A DNA stretch of 64,000 nucleotides from Rhodoferax sp. BLA1 (GCF_013416775.1 NZ_SZVI01000013.1:992001-1056000), one strand, 5' to 3'. Positions 26,580 to 34,478 are shown, counted from the stretch's first letter. A program made the numbers and translations. Notes: generated by a model from the sequence alone, not told the origin.

Positions 26580-26990
26580 TCAAAGGGCTTCAATGGCCGG
26601 ATAAAACACGGTGTCTTCCTTGTGCATCCGGGCATGCACGGTCTTGAGGACCGAGTTGGCATCCTTGCGAAACCCCTCCGGGTCACGGGAGACGTTGCTA
26701 GCCTGGTTCCATCGTTCGGCAAACCCCATGTAAGCGGCCGCAATGGCGCCCATATCGTCTTGAAATTTTGTTCCCATGCGCGCCAGGACGGCGTTGTTGC
26801 TGTTGCGCAAAGCCGGATACAGCACCTGGTCCTCCACTGCAAGGTGCAGCTTGATGATGGAACTCATGGCAATGATGAGTCGGGCGATTTCGTCGGCGTT
26901 CTCGCTGACGCCAGTCTGGCTGGCTTGTCTGAGTGCGGCAATACAGTCGATGATGTCGTCGTGTTGACGTTTAAATTTGTCGATGTTCAT
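26580..26990 (-). CDS. Hemerythrin-like (HHE) metal-binding protein
   Basis: The 136-residue four-helix protein has hemerythrin-like ligands: His10 (KRQHDDIID), His49 and Glu53 (KLHLAVEDQ), His119 and His123 with acidic residues (HARMHKEDTVFYP). Such diiron proteins bind oxygen or respond to nitric oxide and iron stress. It stands alone on the minus strand, convergent with the phosphodiesterase (146-base gap with no visible feature). Its promoter carries a perfect palindromic operator, which suggests repression relieved by a signal such as nitric oxide, but that is inference. Confidence 0.85.
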   Translation of the reverse strand: MNIDKFKRQHDDIIDCIAALRQASQTGVSENADEIARLIIAMSSIIKLHLAVEDQVLYPALRNSNNAVLARMGTKFQDDMGAIAAAYMGFAERWNQASNVSRDPEGFRKDANSVLKTVHARMHKEDTVFYPAIEAL

Positions 26991-27054
26991 GAGATGGGGC
27001 TATCGAAGTGCACGACATCAACGACGAACTATCGTTTGACATTGATGCACATTT

Positions 27055-27092
27055 AATAGATTCATATTAGATGAATCTATTGGATCATACAA
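27055..27092 (-). promoter_or_regulatory. Promoter and palindromic operator of the hemerythrin gene
   Basis: On the minus strand TTGTAT (27092-27087) and TAATAT (27069-27064) are spaced by 17 bases. A perfect inverted repeat, AATAGATTCAT (27055-27065), 5-base spacer, ATGAATCTATT (27071-27081), overlaps the -10 box. The inner 19 bases begin GAT and end ATC like NsrR sites, whose consensus is close to GATGYAT-N5-ATRCATC. The gene starts 65 bases downstream. Confidence 0.6.
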
Positions 27093-27135
27093 GGCAAAAA
27101 ACGCCAACAATTTCATCAATCCCCGTGCTCAGAAG

Positions 27136-27396
27136 ATGGATAAACAAGGCGATCTGATCACCCGCGCCAGCTTGGATCTGAACGAATCAGACGTTCGCAT
27201 GGTCGAAGTGGTCAGGTGAAAGAAGGCACAGACAAAGGTCGGCAGCAACAAGGTGTTTCGCCTCTCCAAGATCATCGGCTGTGTCTGGGTTATCGAATGC
27301 TTTGCCCATTCGGGGCGCAGTTGGGGGCGATATCTCAGCGCCACCCCGGAAGAATCAACGATTGCTCACGTCACAAAGGTTCTCTGCGGACCGTGA
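27136..27396 (+). pseudogene. Possible decayed reading frame of unknown origin
   Basis: One frame runs for 87 codons from ATG 27136 to TGA 27396 with a single internal TGA at 27217. The first part reads MDKQGDLITRASLDLNESD and the second contains KVFRLSKIIGCVWV, which look like plausible protein but are not recognised. Sequence from 27397 to 27590 has more stops and no usable frame. It could be the remnant of an inserted gene; the evidence is weak. Confidence 0.25.
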
Positions 27397-27590
27397 CTGC
27401 AAGCGGGCAACGGGTCCCAGTATCAGCATCTGGTCGATGGGAGGTGCCCACTTTGACGAATCGTCTGCGACATAGTCGACCGCCCAGTCATGGAAGCCTA
27501 CAGCCGGTTTGGAGGAGGCAGATCGCATATTGCTACGACCGGCAAGGGCCTGAAGCTGGTGCAGACATCATCACTGACAGACATTCAATA

Positions 27591-27645
27591 GAATTGGCCT
27601 CTAACCCTTATTCCTAAAGGACTAGCCACTATGCCTACCATAGCA
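27591..27645 (+). repeat. Dispersed palindromic repeat, copy D
   Basis: This full-length but diverged copy reads GAATTGGCCT, CTAACCCTTAT, TCCT, AAAGGACT, AGC, CACTAT, GCCTACCATAG. The two core arms carry compensating-looking changes at different positions. Its ATGCCTACCATAG tail matches copy C, but here no gene follows: only about 80 bases separate it from the 3' end of mobA. Confidence 0.8.
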
Positions 27646-27726
27646 AACCAAAGTCGAACACAACACGGTGTTTTGCCGCTTGTGTCACAACAAAGCGCCG
27701 CGCCACCCCCAGTTTGTGTTGGCCTC

Positions 27727-29634
27727 TTATCCGCGCAGACGCAGGAAAGCAGCGAAATAGGCTGCCAGCGCATCACGCGCATGTAGAGGCAGGATCTGGC
27801 CCACGTACTGGTCAGGGCGCACAACGACCATGCAGCCTGCGGCCCGGTCGATACCACGCATCGCAAAGATGTCCTCGCCGCGCTTCAGGTCGGCACAGAA
27901 AACCTTTTCATAGTCACACAAGCCGTAGCGGCCCACGTGGGGTCGCAGCAGCGTGGGCATGACTGCGTAGTCAAGCGCACGAAAGCCCTGCTGGAAGACG
28001 GCCCGGGTGTCGATCACGGCATCCACGTCTTCACCCGGCGCGATGTGGCGGCGCACGGGTGATGCTGGGTCGTGTTCGAGCCAGTCGCACAACAGTGCAA
28101 CGCTGCCGCCCGGTTCGCCCGCGTCACCTGCGGGGGCAAAAATGAACAGGCGAAAGCGGGCGTCGGCCTCCACGCAATGGCCCAGATGCATGGGTTTGGC
28201 ATCTGCCAAACGAATGACGGGGGCGGAATGGAAACGTTTGCCGATGTCGGAACCCGTCGCAAGGTGCTGGTAGGTGGGTGCGCCGGTCAAGGCGCTGGGT
28301 TCGTACTGAATGGTCAGGCCGCAGGTGAAAGGCAGGTTGGTAACAAACTCACGCGCCACACGGGGCAAACCGTCCGTGCTGTCGTCCTCGCCTCGGGCAC
28401 CCACAACACGCGCCCACTTGTGATCGAACTCCACCAGACCCTTGGCGGCGGCGCGGCGTTCATCAGAATAGCTATGCAGCAGGGAGGGCTCGGCACGGCC
28501 AGTCAGCACAGAGATCAGTTTCCAGCCCAGGTTGAAGGTGTCGCCCATCGACACGTTCATGCCCTGCCCGGCTTTGGGACTGTGGGTGTGGCAGGCGTCA
28601 CCGGCCAGCATCACGCGTGGCGCGCGTGTGGCGATCTGGTCACCAGGTACGTCGTCGAATTTGTCGGTCAGGCGGTGTCCAATCTCGTAGATCGACCACC
28701 AGACCACCTCCTTCACGTCCAGCTCGAACGGCCGCAAAATGCGCTGCGCCTTGGCGATGATGTCTTGGGCACCCATGCCGCGGTCGGCAACACGCTCGTC
28801 TTCGCCCAGGCGGTCGAGCTCGACATACAGGCGCACCAGGTACCCGCCCTCACGCGGCAGCACCATCAGGATGCCCTCGTCGTGTGAACGCACAAAAGAC
28901 TTCATGCGCCAGTCGGGGAAATCGGTGACGGCCAGCACATCCATCACACCCCAGGCGTGGTGCGCCGCGTCACCGTGCAAGGCCCCGCCAATGGCGGTGC
29001 GTACGCTGGAGCGGGCGCCATCACAACCAATGACGTAGTTGGCGCGTATCTGGGTGGTTTGGCCCTCGCGGCCTGGGACAGTGTGCGCCAGCGTAACGGT
29101 GACGGGGTATTCGGCTGCGTTGGGGTCAATCACCAAGTCAACCACTTTGAGGCCGTAGTCGGGTTCCAGTCGGGTCGGCGCGCGGCGCATGACGTCAAGG
29201 AACATGTCGTGCACCCGCGCCTGGTTGATCAACACGTGAGGCATCTCGGAGGTGCCGTCGGGCACATCTTGCACACGGGCAACACGCTGCAGGGGTATTT
29301 CCGCGCCGGGTGCCCAGAAGGTGGTCTCGTTGATCCAGACCGATTCGCGCAAAACCTTCTCACCAAAACCAAAGGCCTGGAACATTTCCATAGAGCGAAC
29401 GCTGATGCCATCGGCCTGGCCTTTTTCCATCGGCCCAAGCTTGGGTTCAACCAACAGGGTGCGGATCTGCGGTACCCGAGCCAGCTGGGCGGCCAGGCAC
29501 AGGCCAGCAGGGCCGGCACCGGCGATTAACACGTCCACCGTGTCTGGCAATGGGTCGCCCGCGCGCCGATGGTCAGGAGCTGCCGCGAGAACATCGGGAT
29601 CGCCGGGTTGGAAGCCGTTGAGGTGAAATTGCAT
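27727..29634 (-). CDS. mobA: 3-hydroxybenzoate 4-monooxygenase (MobA-like flavoprotein)
   Basis: The 635-residue FAD-dependent aromatic hydroxylase has the Rossmann motif GAGPAGL at 39-45, an internal DG-type motif VIGCDGARSSVR, and GDACHTHSPKAGQGMN for FAD ribityl binding. The C-terminal part is the thioredoxin-like dimerisation domain of the phenol hydroxylase group. The N-terminus MQFHLNGF and the GQADGISVRSMEMF segment closely resemble, from memory, MobA of Comamonas testosteroni, which converts 3-hydroxybenzoate to protocatechuate with NADPH. The ATG at 29634 has AGGAG upstream. The adjacent divergent MarR gene supports this; the exact substrate is inferred. Confidence 0.8.
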   Translation of the reverse strand: MQFHLNGFQPGDPDVLAAAPDHRRAGDPLPDTVDVLIAGAGPAGLCLAAQLARVPQIRTLLVEPKLGPMEKGQADGISVRSMEMFQAFGFGEKVLRESVWINETTFWAPGAEIPLQRVARVQDVPDGTSEMPHVLINQARVHDMFLDVMRRAPTRLEPDYGLKVVDLVIDPNAAEYPVTVTLAHTVPGREGQTTQIRANYVIGCDGARSSVRTAIGGALHGDAAHHAWGVMDVLAVTDFPDWRMKSFVRSHDEGILMVLPREGGYLVRLYVELDRLGEDERVADRGMGAQDIIAKAQRILRPFELDVKEVVWWSIYEIGHRLTDKFDDVPGDQIATRAPRVMLAGDACHTHSPKAGQGMNVSMGDTFNLGWKLISVLTGRAEPSLLHSYSDERRAAAKGLVEFDHKWARVVGARGEDDSTDGLPRVAREFVTNLPFTCGLTIQYEPSALTGAPTYQHLATGSDIGKRFHSAPVIRLADAKPMHLGHCVEADARFRLFIFAPAGDAGEPGGSVALLCDWLEHDPASPVRRHIAPGEDVDAVIDTRAVFQQGFRALDYAVMPTLLRPHVGRYGLCDYEKVFCADLKRGEDIFAMRGIDRAAGCMVVVRPDQYVGQILPLHARDALAAYFAAFLRLRG

Positions 29635-29672
29635 GCTGTCTCCTTCTGGTCGTTTGTTGCTTTGATAAAAGA

Positions 29673-29711
29673 ATGCAAACATATAATATGCATACATACT
29701 AAAATCGTCAA
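29673..29711 (-). promoter_or_regulatory. mobA promoter with overlapping candidate MobR operator
   Basis: On the minus strand TTGACG (29711-29706) and TATTAT (29688-29683) are 17 bases apart, a good sigma-70 promoter. Plus-strand direct repeats ATGCAAACAT (29673-29682) and ATGCATACAT (29688-29697) and a perfect palindrome CATATAATATG (29680-29690) overlap the -10 and the expected start site. This is the natural place for the divergent MarR-type repressor to bind. Confidence 0.65.
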
Positions 29712-29778
29712 GCGGACCATAAAATCCGTACGAATGGGGTTTGGTTGGGAGCGTGGTTGGCGATAAACGGAGGCACAC

Positions 29779-30201
29779 ATGGACGGAACCAAGATGGCTG
29801 GGCACTTGATACGGCGGCTGCATCAGCAGTCGATGTTGGTCTTCCAGACACAGACGCAGGCGGCAGGTTTCGACCTCACTTCAGTGCAGTTTGCCGCGCT
29901 CAATGCCATTGCCCTGCAACCCGGCATTGACCAGGCCAGCCTGGCCACGGCCATCAGCTTTGACCGTGCCACGATTGGCGGCGTGATCGACCGGCTGGAG
30001 CGCAAGGGTCTGGTGCAGCGTGTGGTCAGCGCGCAAGACCGCCGGGCGCGCCAACTTCACATCACACCCGAGGGTGTGCAATTGCTGGCGGCTTGTCGTC
30101 CTGTGGTGAAGGCCTTGCAGGCCGACATTCTGGCGCCTCTGTCACCCGCTGAACGTGACGTTTTCTTGGCGCTGGCGCACAAGGCGCTGGGCCTGGGTTG
30201 A
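29779..30201 (+). CDS. mobR: MarR-family regulator, probable MobR
   Basis: The 140-residue protein is a MarR winged-helix regulator: the recognition region SLATAISFDRATIGGVIDRLERKGLVQR (about 54-81) is followed by the wing DRRARQLHITPEG. It is divergent from mobA with a 144-base gap containing a promoter and repeats. In Comamonas, MobR represses mobA until 3-hydroxybenzoate binds, and this pair has the same arrangement. GGAGG lies before the ATG. Confidence 0.85.
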   Translation: MDGTKMAGHLIRRLHQQSMLVFQTQTQAAGFDLTSVQFAALNAIALQPGIDQASLATAISFDRATIGGVIDRLERKGLVQRVVSAQDRRARQLHITPEGVQLLAACRPVVKALQADILAPLSPAERDVFLALAHKALGLG

Positions 30202-30229
30202 GGGGGAAGGCTGTAGTGGCCTCAGCACG

Positions 30230-31033
30230 TTAAAGCCAGCGCACCGCCCCCCGGTAGGCATGCCAGCTGGCATGCCCCATCAGCGGCCCAGCCACCAGCA
30301 ACCCCAGTGCCCAAGGCATCAGCAGCGACAACGCGCTCAGCAGCACAATCAGTGCGCCCCACAGCAGCATGACGGCGGTGTTGTTGACCACCACCTCCAG
30401 GCTGGTGATGGCAGCCGTGATGGCATCGGTATCACGGTCCAGAATCATCGGGATCGACACCACCGACACGCCAAACACCAATGTGGCAAAGGCCCCACCA
30501 ACAACCGTATAGGCCAGCACAAAGTCCAGGTTGTTTGGGTTGAACACCGCTTGCATCACCCCCACGGATGACGGCATACCCGTGTTGAAGAACACCGCAA
30601 TCACCACGAGTGATGCGCGGCCCCACAACAACTCCAGCACGATCAACACCCCGACCAGCATGCCCATGCTGCGCAGGTGGTTGCGCCAGCAGGTCATGGA
30701 GGCCGCAAAACTGGGATGTAAACCCTGCTCCCGGCGGCGGCTCACGTCATACAGCCCCAAGGCCAAAAACGGCCCCACCAGCAGGCAGCCCGAGGCCATC
30801 GTCATGGTGTATTCCGGTTTGGCGCGAAACACCGCGCCCAGTGATAAGGCCATGCCCCAGAACGCCACGCCATAAAACAGACTGATAGCGGGGTAAGCCA
30901 TCAGGTCGCGCCAGCCCAGCCTCAGCCAATAAAACGGTGCCCCCCACGCAAGGGTTACCACTTCCTTTGGTGGTGCCTCTGAAGGCGGCGGCACATAAGG
31001 TGGCGGGGGTTCTTCTGGTGGAAATTGGCTCAT
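30230..31033 (-). CDS. DUF2189 family integral membrane protein
   Basis: The 267-residue protein begins with a Pro-rich cytoplasmic tail (residues 1-22), then WLRLGWRDLMAYP, characteristic of DUF2189, and about six hydrophobic segments. The DRDTDAITAAITSL motif near residue 203 is also typical. Family function is unknown; members often lie near respiratory genes. It is convergent with mobR and no ribosome-binding site is clear at its ATG. Confidence 0.85.
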   Translation of the reverse strand: MSQFPPEEPPPPYVPPPSEAPPKEVVTLAWGAPFYWLRLGWRDLMAYPAISLFYGVAFWGMALSLGAVFRAKPEYTMTMASGCLLVGPFLALGLYDVSRRREQGLHPSFAASMTCWRNHLRSMGMLVGVLIVLELLWGRASLVVIAVFFNTGMPSSVGVMQAVFNPNNLDFVLAYTVVGGAFATLVFGVSVVSIPMILDRDTDAITAAITSLEVVVNNTAVMLLWGALIVLLSALSLLMPWALGLLVAGPLMGHASWHAYRGAVRWL

Positions 31034-31299
31034 GGCTTGACACTAACGTGTCTTGCCTGTTCTGACTATTGCTAAAAACACCGTGATGGCGCGGCGGGAT
31101 GGAATGAGCCAGACACCCAATGGCACACTCAGTTGCTTGGGCAGCATATCCATCAGCAGACCAGCTACCAAGGCGCCGCCGGGCCCGATTGACCGAACAA
31201 AGAGTGTCGACTGGCTCGTCTCGGTTGAACCAGCAGGCGACCGGGCTCCGCTGAGGCGCCAACAACTGACCAACTAGGGAAAACCCTCGTAAAATGTGG
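31034..31299 (+). other. Intergenic region upstream of the riboswitch
   Basis: No gene is convincing. A minus-strand frame (31043-31273) ending ten bases before the DUF2189 start has a hydrophobic stretch but no family resemblance, and a plus-strand frame overlaps it. Near the end, TGACCA (31268-31273) and TAAAAT (31291-31296) with a 17-base spacer form a candidate promoter for the riboswitch-cheW transcript. Confidence 0.35.
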
Positions 31300-31395
31300 C
31301 TTTTTTGGCACACTTGAGCGAAAGCCAAGGTCGCAAAGCCTCCGGTCTGACACCTGCCACTGGCAGAAAAGACAGCGGGGCTGCCGAACAGGTTG
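31300..31395 (+). promoter_or_regulatory. Cyclic-di-GMP-I (GEMM-I) riboswitch upstream of cheW-mcp
   Basis: The conserved blocks are in order: GGCACAC (31308-31314), a hairpin CTTGAGC/GCCAAGG capped by a GAAA tetraloop (31321-31324), CGCAAAGCC (31333-31341), CCGGTCT (31343-31349), an inner hairpin CTGCC-ACT-GGCAG (31355-31367) and AGACAGCGGGGCTGCC (31371-31386). These match the Vc2-type aptamer, including the tetraloop and its receptor. The expression platform may be CAGCCAC (31402-31408), able to pair with GTGGCTG (31444-31450), which is followed by TTTGTCTT. Start of cheW is 167 bases after the aptamer. Confidence 0.88.
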
Positions 31396-31561
31396 CACAC
31401 CAGCCACGCTGGCACAACACCTCTTCGCACGGTCACTGTTCAGGTGGCTGTTTGTCTTCCCCACGCTTTTCCTTTTTGTTTGCCAGCGCTGTCACAGCGT
31501 CGGGGCCTGTCAAAAGACGCCTTGGCGTGTGGATGGTGTCAACAACAAGGACTAAGTCAAC

Positions 31562-32083
31562 ATGGAAAACACCGCGATCAACAACATGGGCTCAGCCAGC
31601 CCAACACACCTCGCCACACCCCCGCGTGAGTACCTGAGCTTTCAGCTCGGCTCAGTGGAATACGGCATTGACATCCTCAAGGTGCAGGAGATCCGCGGTT
31701 TCGAGACCTCGACCCGCATGTTCAACGCACCACCCTATGTCCTGGGGGTGCTCAATATGCGCGGTGTCATCGTGCCGATTCTGGACATGCGCCTGAAGTT
31801 CGAGATGGCGGAAGTGGCCTACAACAGCCAGACCGTGACGATTGTGCTCAACGTGGCCAACCGGGTGGTGGGCATGGTGGTGGACGCGGTGCAAGACGTG
31901 GTGGCGATCCAGGCGGCTGAGGTCAAACCAGCGCCGGATTTCAACGGCGCGGTCAACACCCAACACATCATTGGCATCGCCACCGTGGAGCAGGCCGAAC
32001 AGCAACGCATGCTGGTGCTGCTGGACATCGAAAAACTCATGTCCAGTGCCGACATGGGGCTGGTGGCTGAAGCCAACGTCTGA
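31562..32083 (+). CDS. cheW: Chemotaxis coupling protein CheW
   Basis: CheW links chemoreceptors to the CheA kinase in the polar array. The 173-residue protein has the CheW fold signatures REYLSFQLGSVEYGIDILKVQEIRG (about 22-46, in part), PPYVLGVLNMRGVIVPILDMR and VVGMVVDAVQDVV. It is preceded by the cyclic-di-GMP riboswitch and followed after 25 bases by a chemoreceptor gene. No cheA, cheY or cheR is nearby, so it must serve an array encoded elsewhere. Confidence 0.95.
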   Translation: MENTAINNMGSASPTHLATPPREYLSFQLGSVEYGIDILKVQEIRGFETSTRMFNAPPYVLGVLNMRGVIVPILDMRLKFEMAEVAYNSQTVTIVLNVANRVVGMVVDAVQDVVAIQAAEVKPAPDFNGAVNTQHIIGIATVEQAEQQRMLVLLDIEKLMSSADMGLVAEANV

Positions 32084-32108
32084 TATTTCGCTTTTTTGGA
32101 GTAGTTTC

Positions 32109-33863
32109 TTGTCAAGTTTACGCAATATAAAAATCGCCACCCGACTGACCTTGGGCTTTGGTTTGGTGCTTCTGATCGGTATCGTGATCGCCGCTTTTTC
32201 AGCGTGGGAGATGCGCTACTTGGCCTCGCAGTTGGACCTCGTGGCCAATGACCGCATGGTCAAGGTGTCGCAATTCAGCACCTTAAAAGACAACTACAAC
32301 GCTGCAGCGCTGTACGCCCGCAACACCGTCATCATCAGCGACCCTGACTTCCAGCAAGGTGAAAAGAAAAAAATCGCCGACTTGCGTGTGGTCAATGCCG
32401 AGATTTTCGGCAAACTCGAAAAAAGCATGGTTCTTCCGCAAGCGGTTGAACTCATGAACATTGTCAAAAACAACCGGGACGCCTACAACGCCGGCATCGA
32501 CATGGTGGTTGACATGGCTGGACTGGATCAAAAAACCGGGGCGGGGGTCGTGCTCACGGGTGATGTGCTGCCGCTGCAAAACCTGATCTTCAAAGCCCTG
32601 GACGATTCACGCGTACTGCAAGACGAACTGGCTGGCAATCTGGCCAAAGAGGCCATGGCCTCTGCCGCCGCCGACGCCCTCCTGATGGTGGTCTGCGCCA
32701 CGCTGATGCTGCTGATTGGCAGCGCGGTGGCCTGGTTGATCACCCGCGACCTGTCACGCGCCTTGGGTGCCGAGCCCCGCGCTCTGTCCGAGGTGGCGAC
32801 CCGTGTGGCTGATGGCGACCTCAGCGTGCGTCTGCCCTTGCGCAGCGGCGACAGCAGCAGCGTCATGGCCGATCTGGCACGTATGCAAGCGGCTTTGGTC
32901 AAGGTTGTCAGCACCGTGCGCCAGGGCTCCGAATCGGTCTCCACCGCCAGCGCCGAAATCGCCCAGGGCAACCATGACCTGTCCTCACGCACCGAGTCCC
33001 AGGCCAGCGCCCTGGAACAAACCGCCGCCTCCATGGAAGAACTCGGCTCCACCGTCAAACAAAACGCCGACAACGCCCGCCAAGCCAACCAACTGGCTCA
33101 AAACGCCAGCAGTGTGGCGATCAAAGGGGGTGAAGTGGTTGCTCAGGTGGTTAACACCATGAAAGGCATCAATGAATCGAGCCGCAAGATCAGCGACATC
33201 ATCAGTGTGATTGACGGCATCGCCTTCCAGACCAACATCCTGGCCCTGAATGCTGCGGTGGAAGCCGCCCGTGCCGGTGAACAGGGGCGTGGTTTTGCGG
33301 TGGTGGCCAGCGAAGTGCGCAGCTTGGCCGGACGTTCAGCTGAAGCAGCCAAAGAAATCAAATCTTTGATCAGCGCCAGTGTGGAACGTGTTGAACAAGG
33401 CACCAGCCTGGTCGACCAGGCTGGTGCCACCATGACCGAAGTGGTGAGCTCAATCAAACGCGTCAACGACATCATGGGTGAAATCAGCGCCGCCAGCGTC
33501 GAACAAAGCCAGGGTGTGGGCCAGGTGGGTGAAGCCATCCAGCAGATGGACCAGGCCACCCAGCAAAACGCTGCTCTGGTCGAAGAAATGGCCGCCGCTG
33601 CCAGCAGCCTCAAGAGCCAGGCACAAGAGCTGGTGGGTACCGTGGCGGTGTTCAAACTGGCGGCGGGGCAGGACAGCGGGTACGCAACCGCAACGCCAAC
33701 ACTAACACCAACACCCAGTCTGGCCACCCCGGTCAGCCACAACGCCCCCAAGCAGTTGGCCAGCAGCCGCCAACCCGTCGCCAAGGCAGCACCGCAAGCG
33801 GCATCCTTGACGCATGACAGCGGCGCCAAGGCAGGTGGTTCACAGGACTGGGAGAGTTTCTGA
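32109..33863 (+). CDS. Methyl-accepting chemotaxis protein
   Basis: The 584-residue receptor has a first membrane helix (about 10-32), a four-helix-bundle periplasmic sensor, a second helix (about 190-212), HAMP domain, and the cytoplasmic signalling domain with the hairpin tip FQTNILALNAAVEAARAGEQ. The C-terminal tail is Pro/Ala-rich and ends DWESF, matching the xWxxF pentapeptide that tethers CheR and CheB. I start at the TTG at 32109, eight bases after GGAG, since no ATG gives a proper first helix. It shares the riboswitch transcript with cheW. Confidence 0.9.
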   Translation: MSSLRNIKIATRLTLGFGLVLLIGIVIAAFSAWEMRYLASQLDLVANDRMVKVSQFSTLKDNYNAAALYARNTVIISDPDFQQGEKKKIADLRVVNAEIFGKLEKSMVLPQAVELMNIVKNNRDAYNAGIDMVVDMAGLDQKTGAGVVLTGDVLPLQNLIFKALDDSRVLQDELAGNLAKEAMASAAADALLMVVCATLMLLIGSAVAWLITRDLSRALGAEPRALSEVATRVADGDLSVRLPLRSGDSSSVMADLARMQAALVKVVSTVRQGSESVSTASAEIAQGNHDLSSRTESQASALEQTAASMEELGSTVKQNADNARQANQLAQNASSVAIKGGEVVAQVVNTMKGINESSRKISDIISVIDGIAFQTNILALNAAVEAARAGEQGRGFAVVASEVRSLAGRSAEAAKEIKSLISASVERVEQGTSLVDQAGATMTEVVSSIKRVNDIMGEISAASVEQSQGVGQVGEAIQQMDQATQQNAALVEEMAAAASSLKSQAQELVGTVAVFKLAAGQDSGYATATPTLTPTPSLATPVSHNAPKQLASSRQPVAKAAPQAASLTHDSGAKAGGSQDWESF

Positions 33864-33929
33864 GTCGGGCGGCTGAGCCACAGCCGGGTCAGGGCAGAGA
33901 TCTGCCACCCGGCACTGCACCTGAAATTT

Positions 33930-33990
33930 TAATGAAAATAGCTTCCAGACCTTATAGATAAAGGGCTAGAAGCTACTATAAATATAGTAA
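33930..33990 (+). repeat. Dispersed palindromic repeat, copy E
   Basis: The copy reads ATAGCTTCC, AGACCTTAT, AGAT, AAAGGGCT, AGA, AGCTAC, TATAAATATAG. An outer inverted repeat (TAGCTTCC/GAAGCTA) extends the palindrome. It lies in the 156-base gap after the chemoreceptor gene, facing the convergent DUF2267 gene; no other feature was seen in the gap. Confidence 0.78.
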
Positions 33991-34019
33991 ATCACACACC
34001 TAAAAAGCAGACGCTGGCG

Positions 34020-34478
34020 TCACAGCAACTGCAGGCCAAGCGGCTCGGCTGACACCGCCTTGGGTTGCCAATAACGGCTGGCCTGCGGTGGCAAATTGGC
34101 CAGAACACGTTCAAAAGCCAGCGCATCCACATGCCTGCGTAGGGCGGTGGCCACCGAGGCCACCGCATCTGGCGGCGAAAAATTGTGCCGGTGACGCACG
34201 GAGCGCACATCGGCCAGCCAGTCAGCCGCGTCACCAAAAGGTCGCACAGCTTGTTCCAGGTCCCAGTCCTCAATGAACAGCGCACGAACCATGGGCGGCA
34301 GGACAGCCGAAAAAGACAGCGCTTGAGGCACCGCCAGTCGCCACCGAAAAGTGTGCAACACCCCGACCACCATGTTCCAGGCCATGTTGGTGGTGGGCAG
34401 GCCTGCACAGTCACGGGCATCAGCCATGAACCGTTCGAACTGCAGTGTGGGGTTTTGGTACTCAAAGGGCAGCGTCAT
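34020..34478 (-). CDS. DUF2267 family protein
   Basis: The 152-residue soluble protein matches the DUF2267 pattern: FMADARDCAGLPTTNMAWNMVVGVLHTFRWRL (about 15-46, in part), a helical duplicate with LPPMVRALFIEDWD, then a second half with VASVATALRRHVD and a LPP-type loop. Function is unknown. I start at ATG 34478 because the upstream extension has no conserved sequence. The 145-base divergent gap to the transporter gene contains a small hairpin (ACGGGG/CCCCGT, 34566-34581). Confidence 0.72.
   Translation of the reverse strand: MTLPFEYQNPTLQFERFMADARDCAGLPTTNMAWNMVVGVLHTFRWRLAVPQALSFSAVLPPMVRALFIEDWDLEQAVRPFGDAADWLADVRSVRHRHNFSPPDAVASVATALRRHVDALAFERVLANLPPQASRYWQPKAVSAEPLGLQLL

Noticed and set aside
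28072..28887. 271-codon open frame opposite to mobA
   Set aside because: No recognisable motif; mobA coding is clear on the other strand.
29635..29823. N-terminal extension of MobA into the regulatory region
   Set aside because: The extension runs through the promoter and into mobR; AGGAG and the family N-terminus point to 29634.
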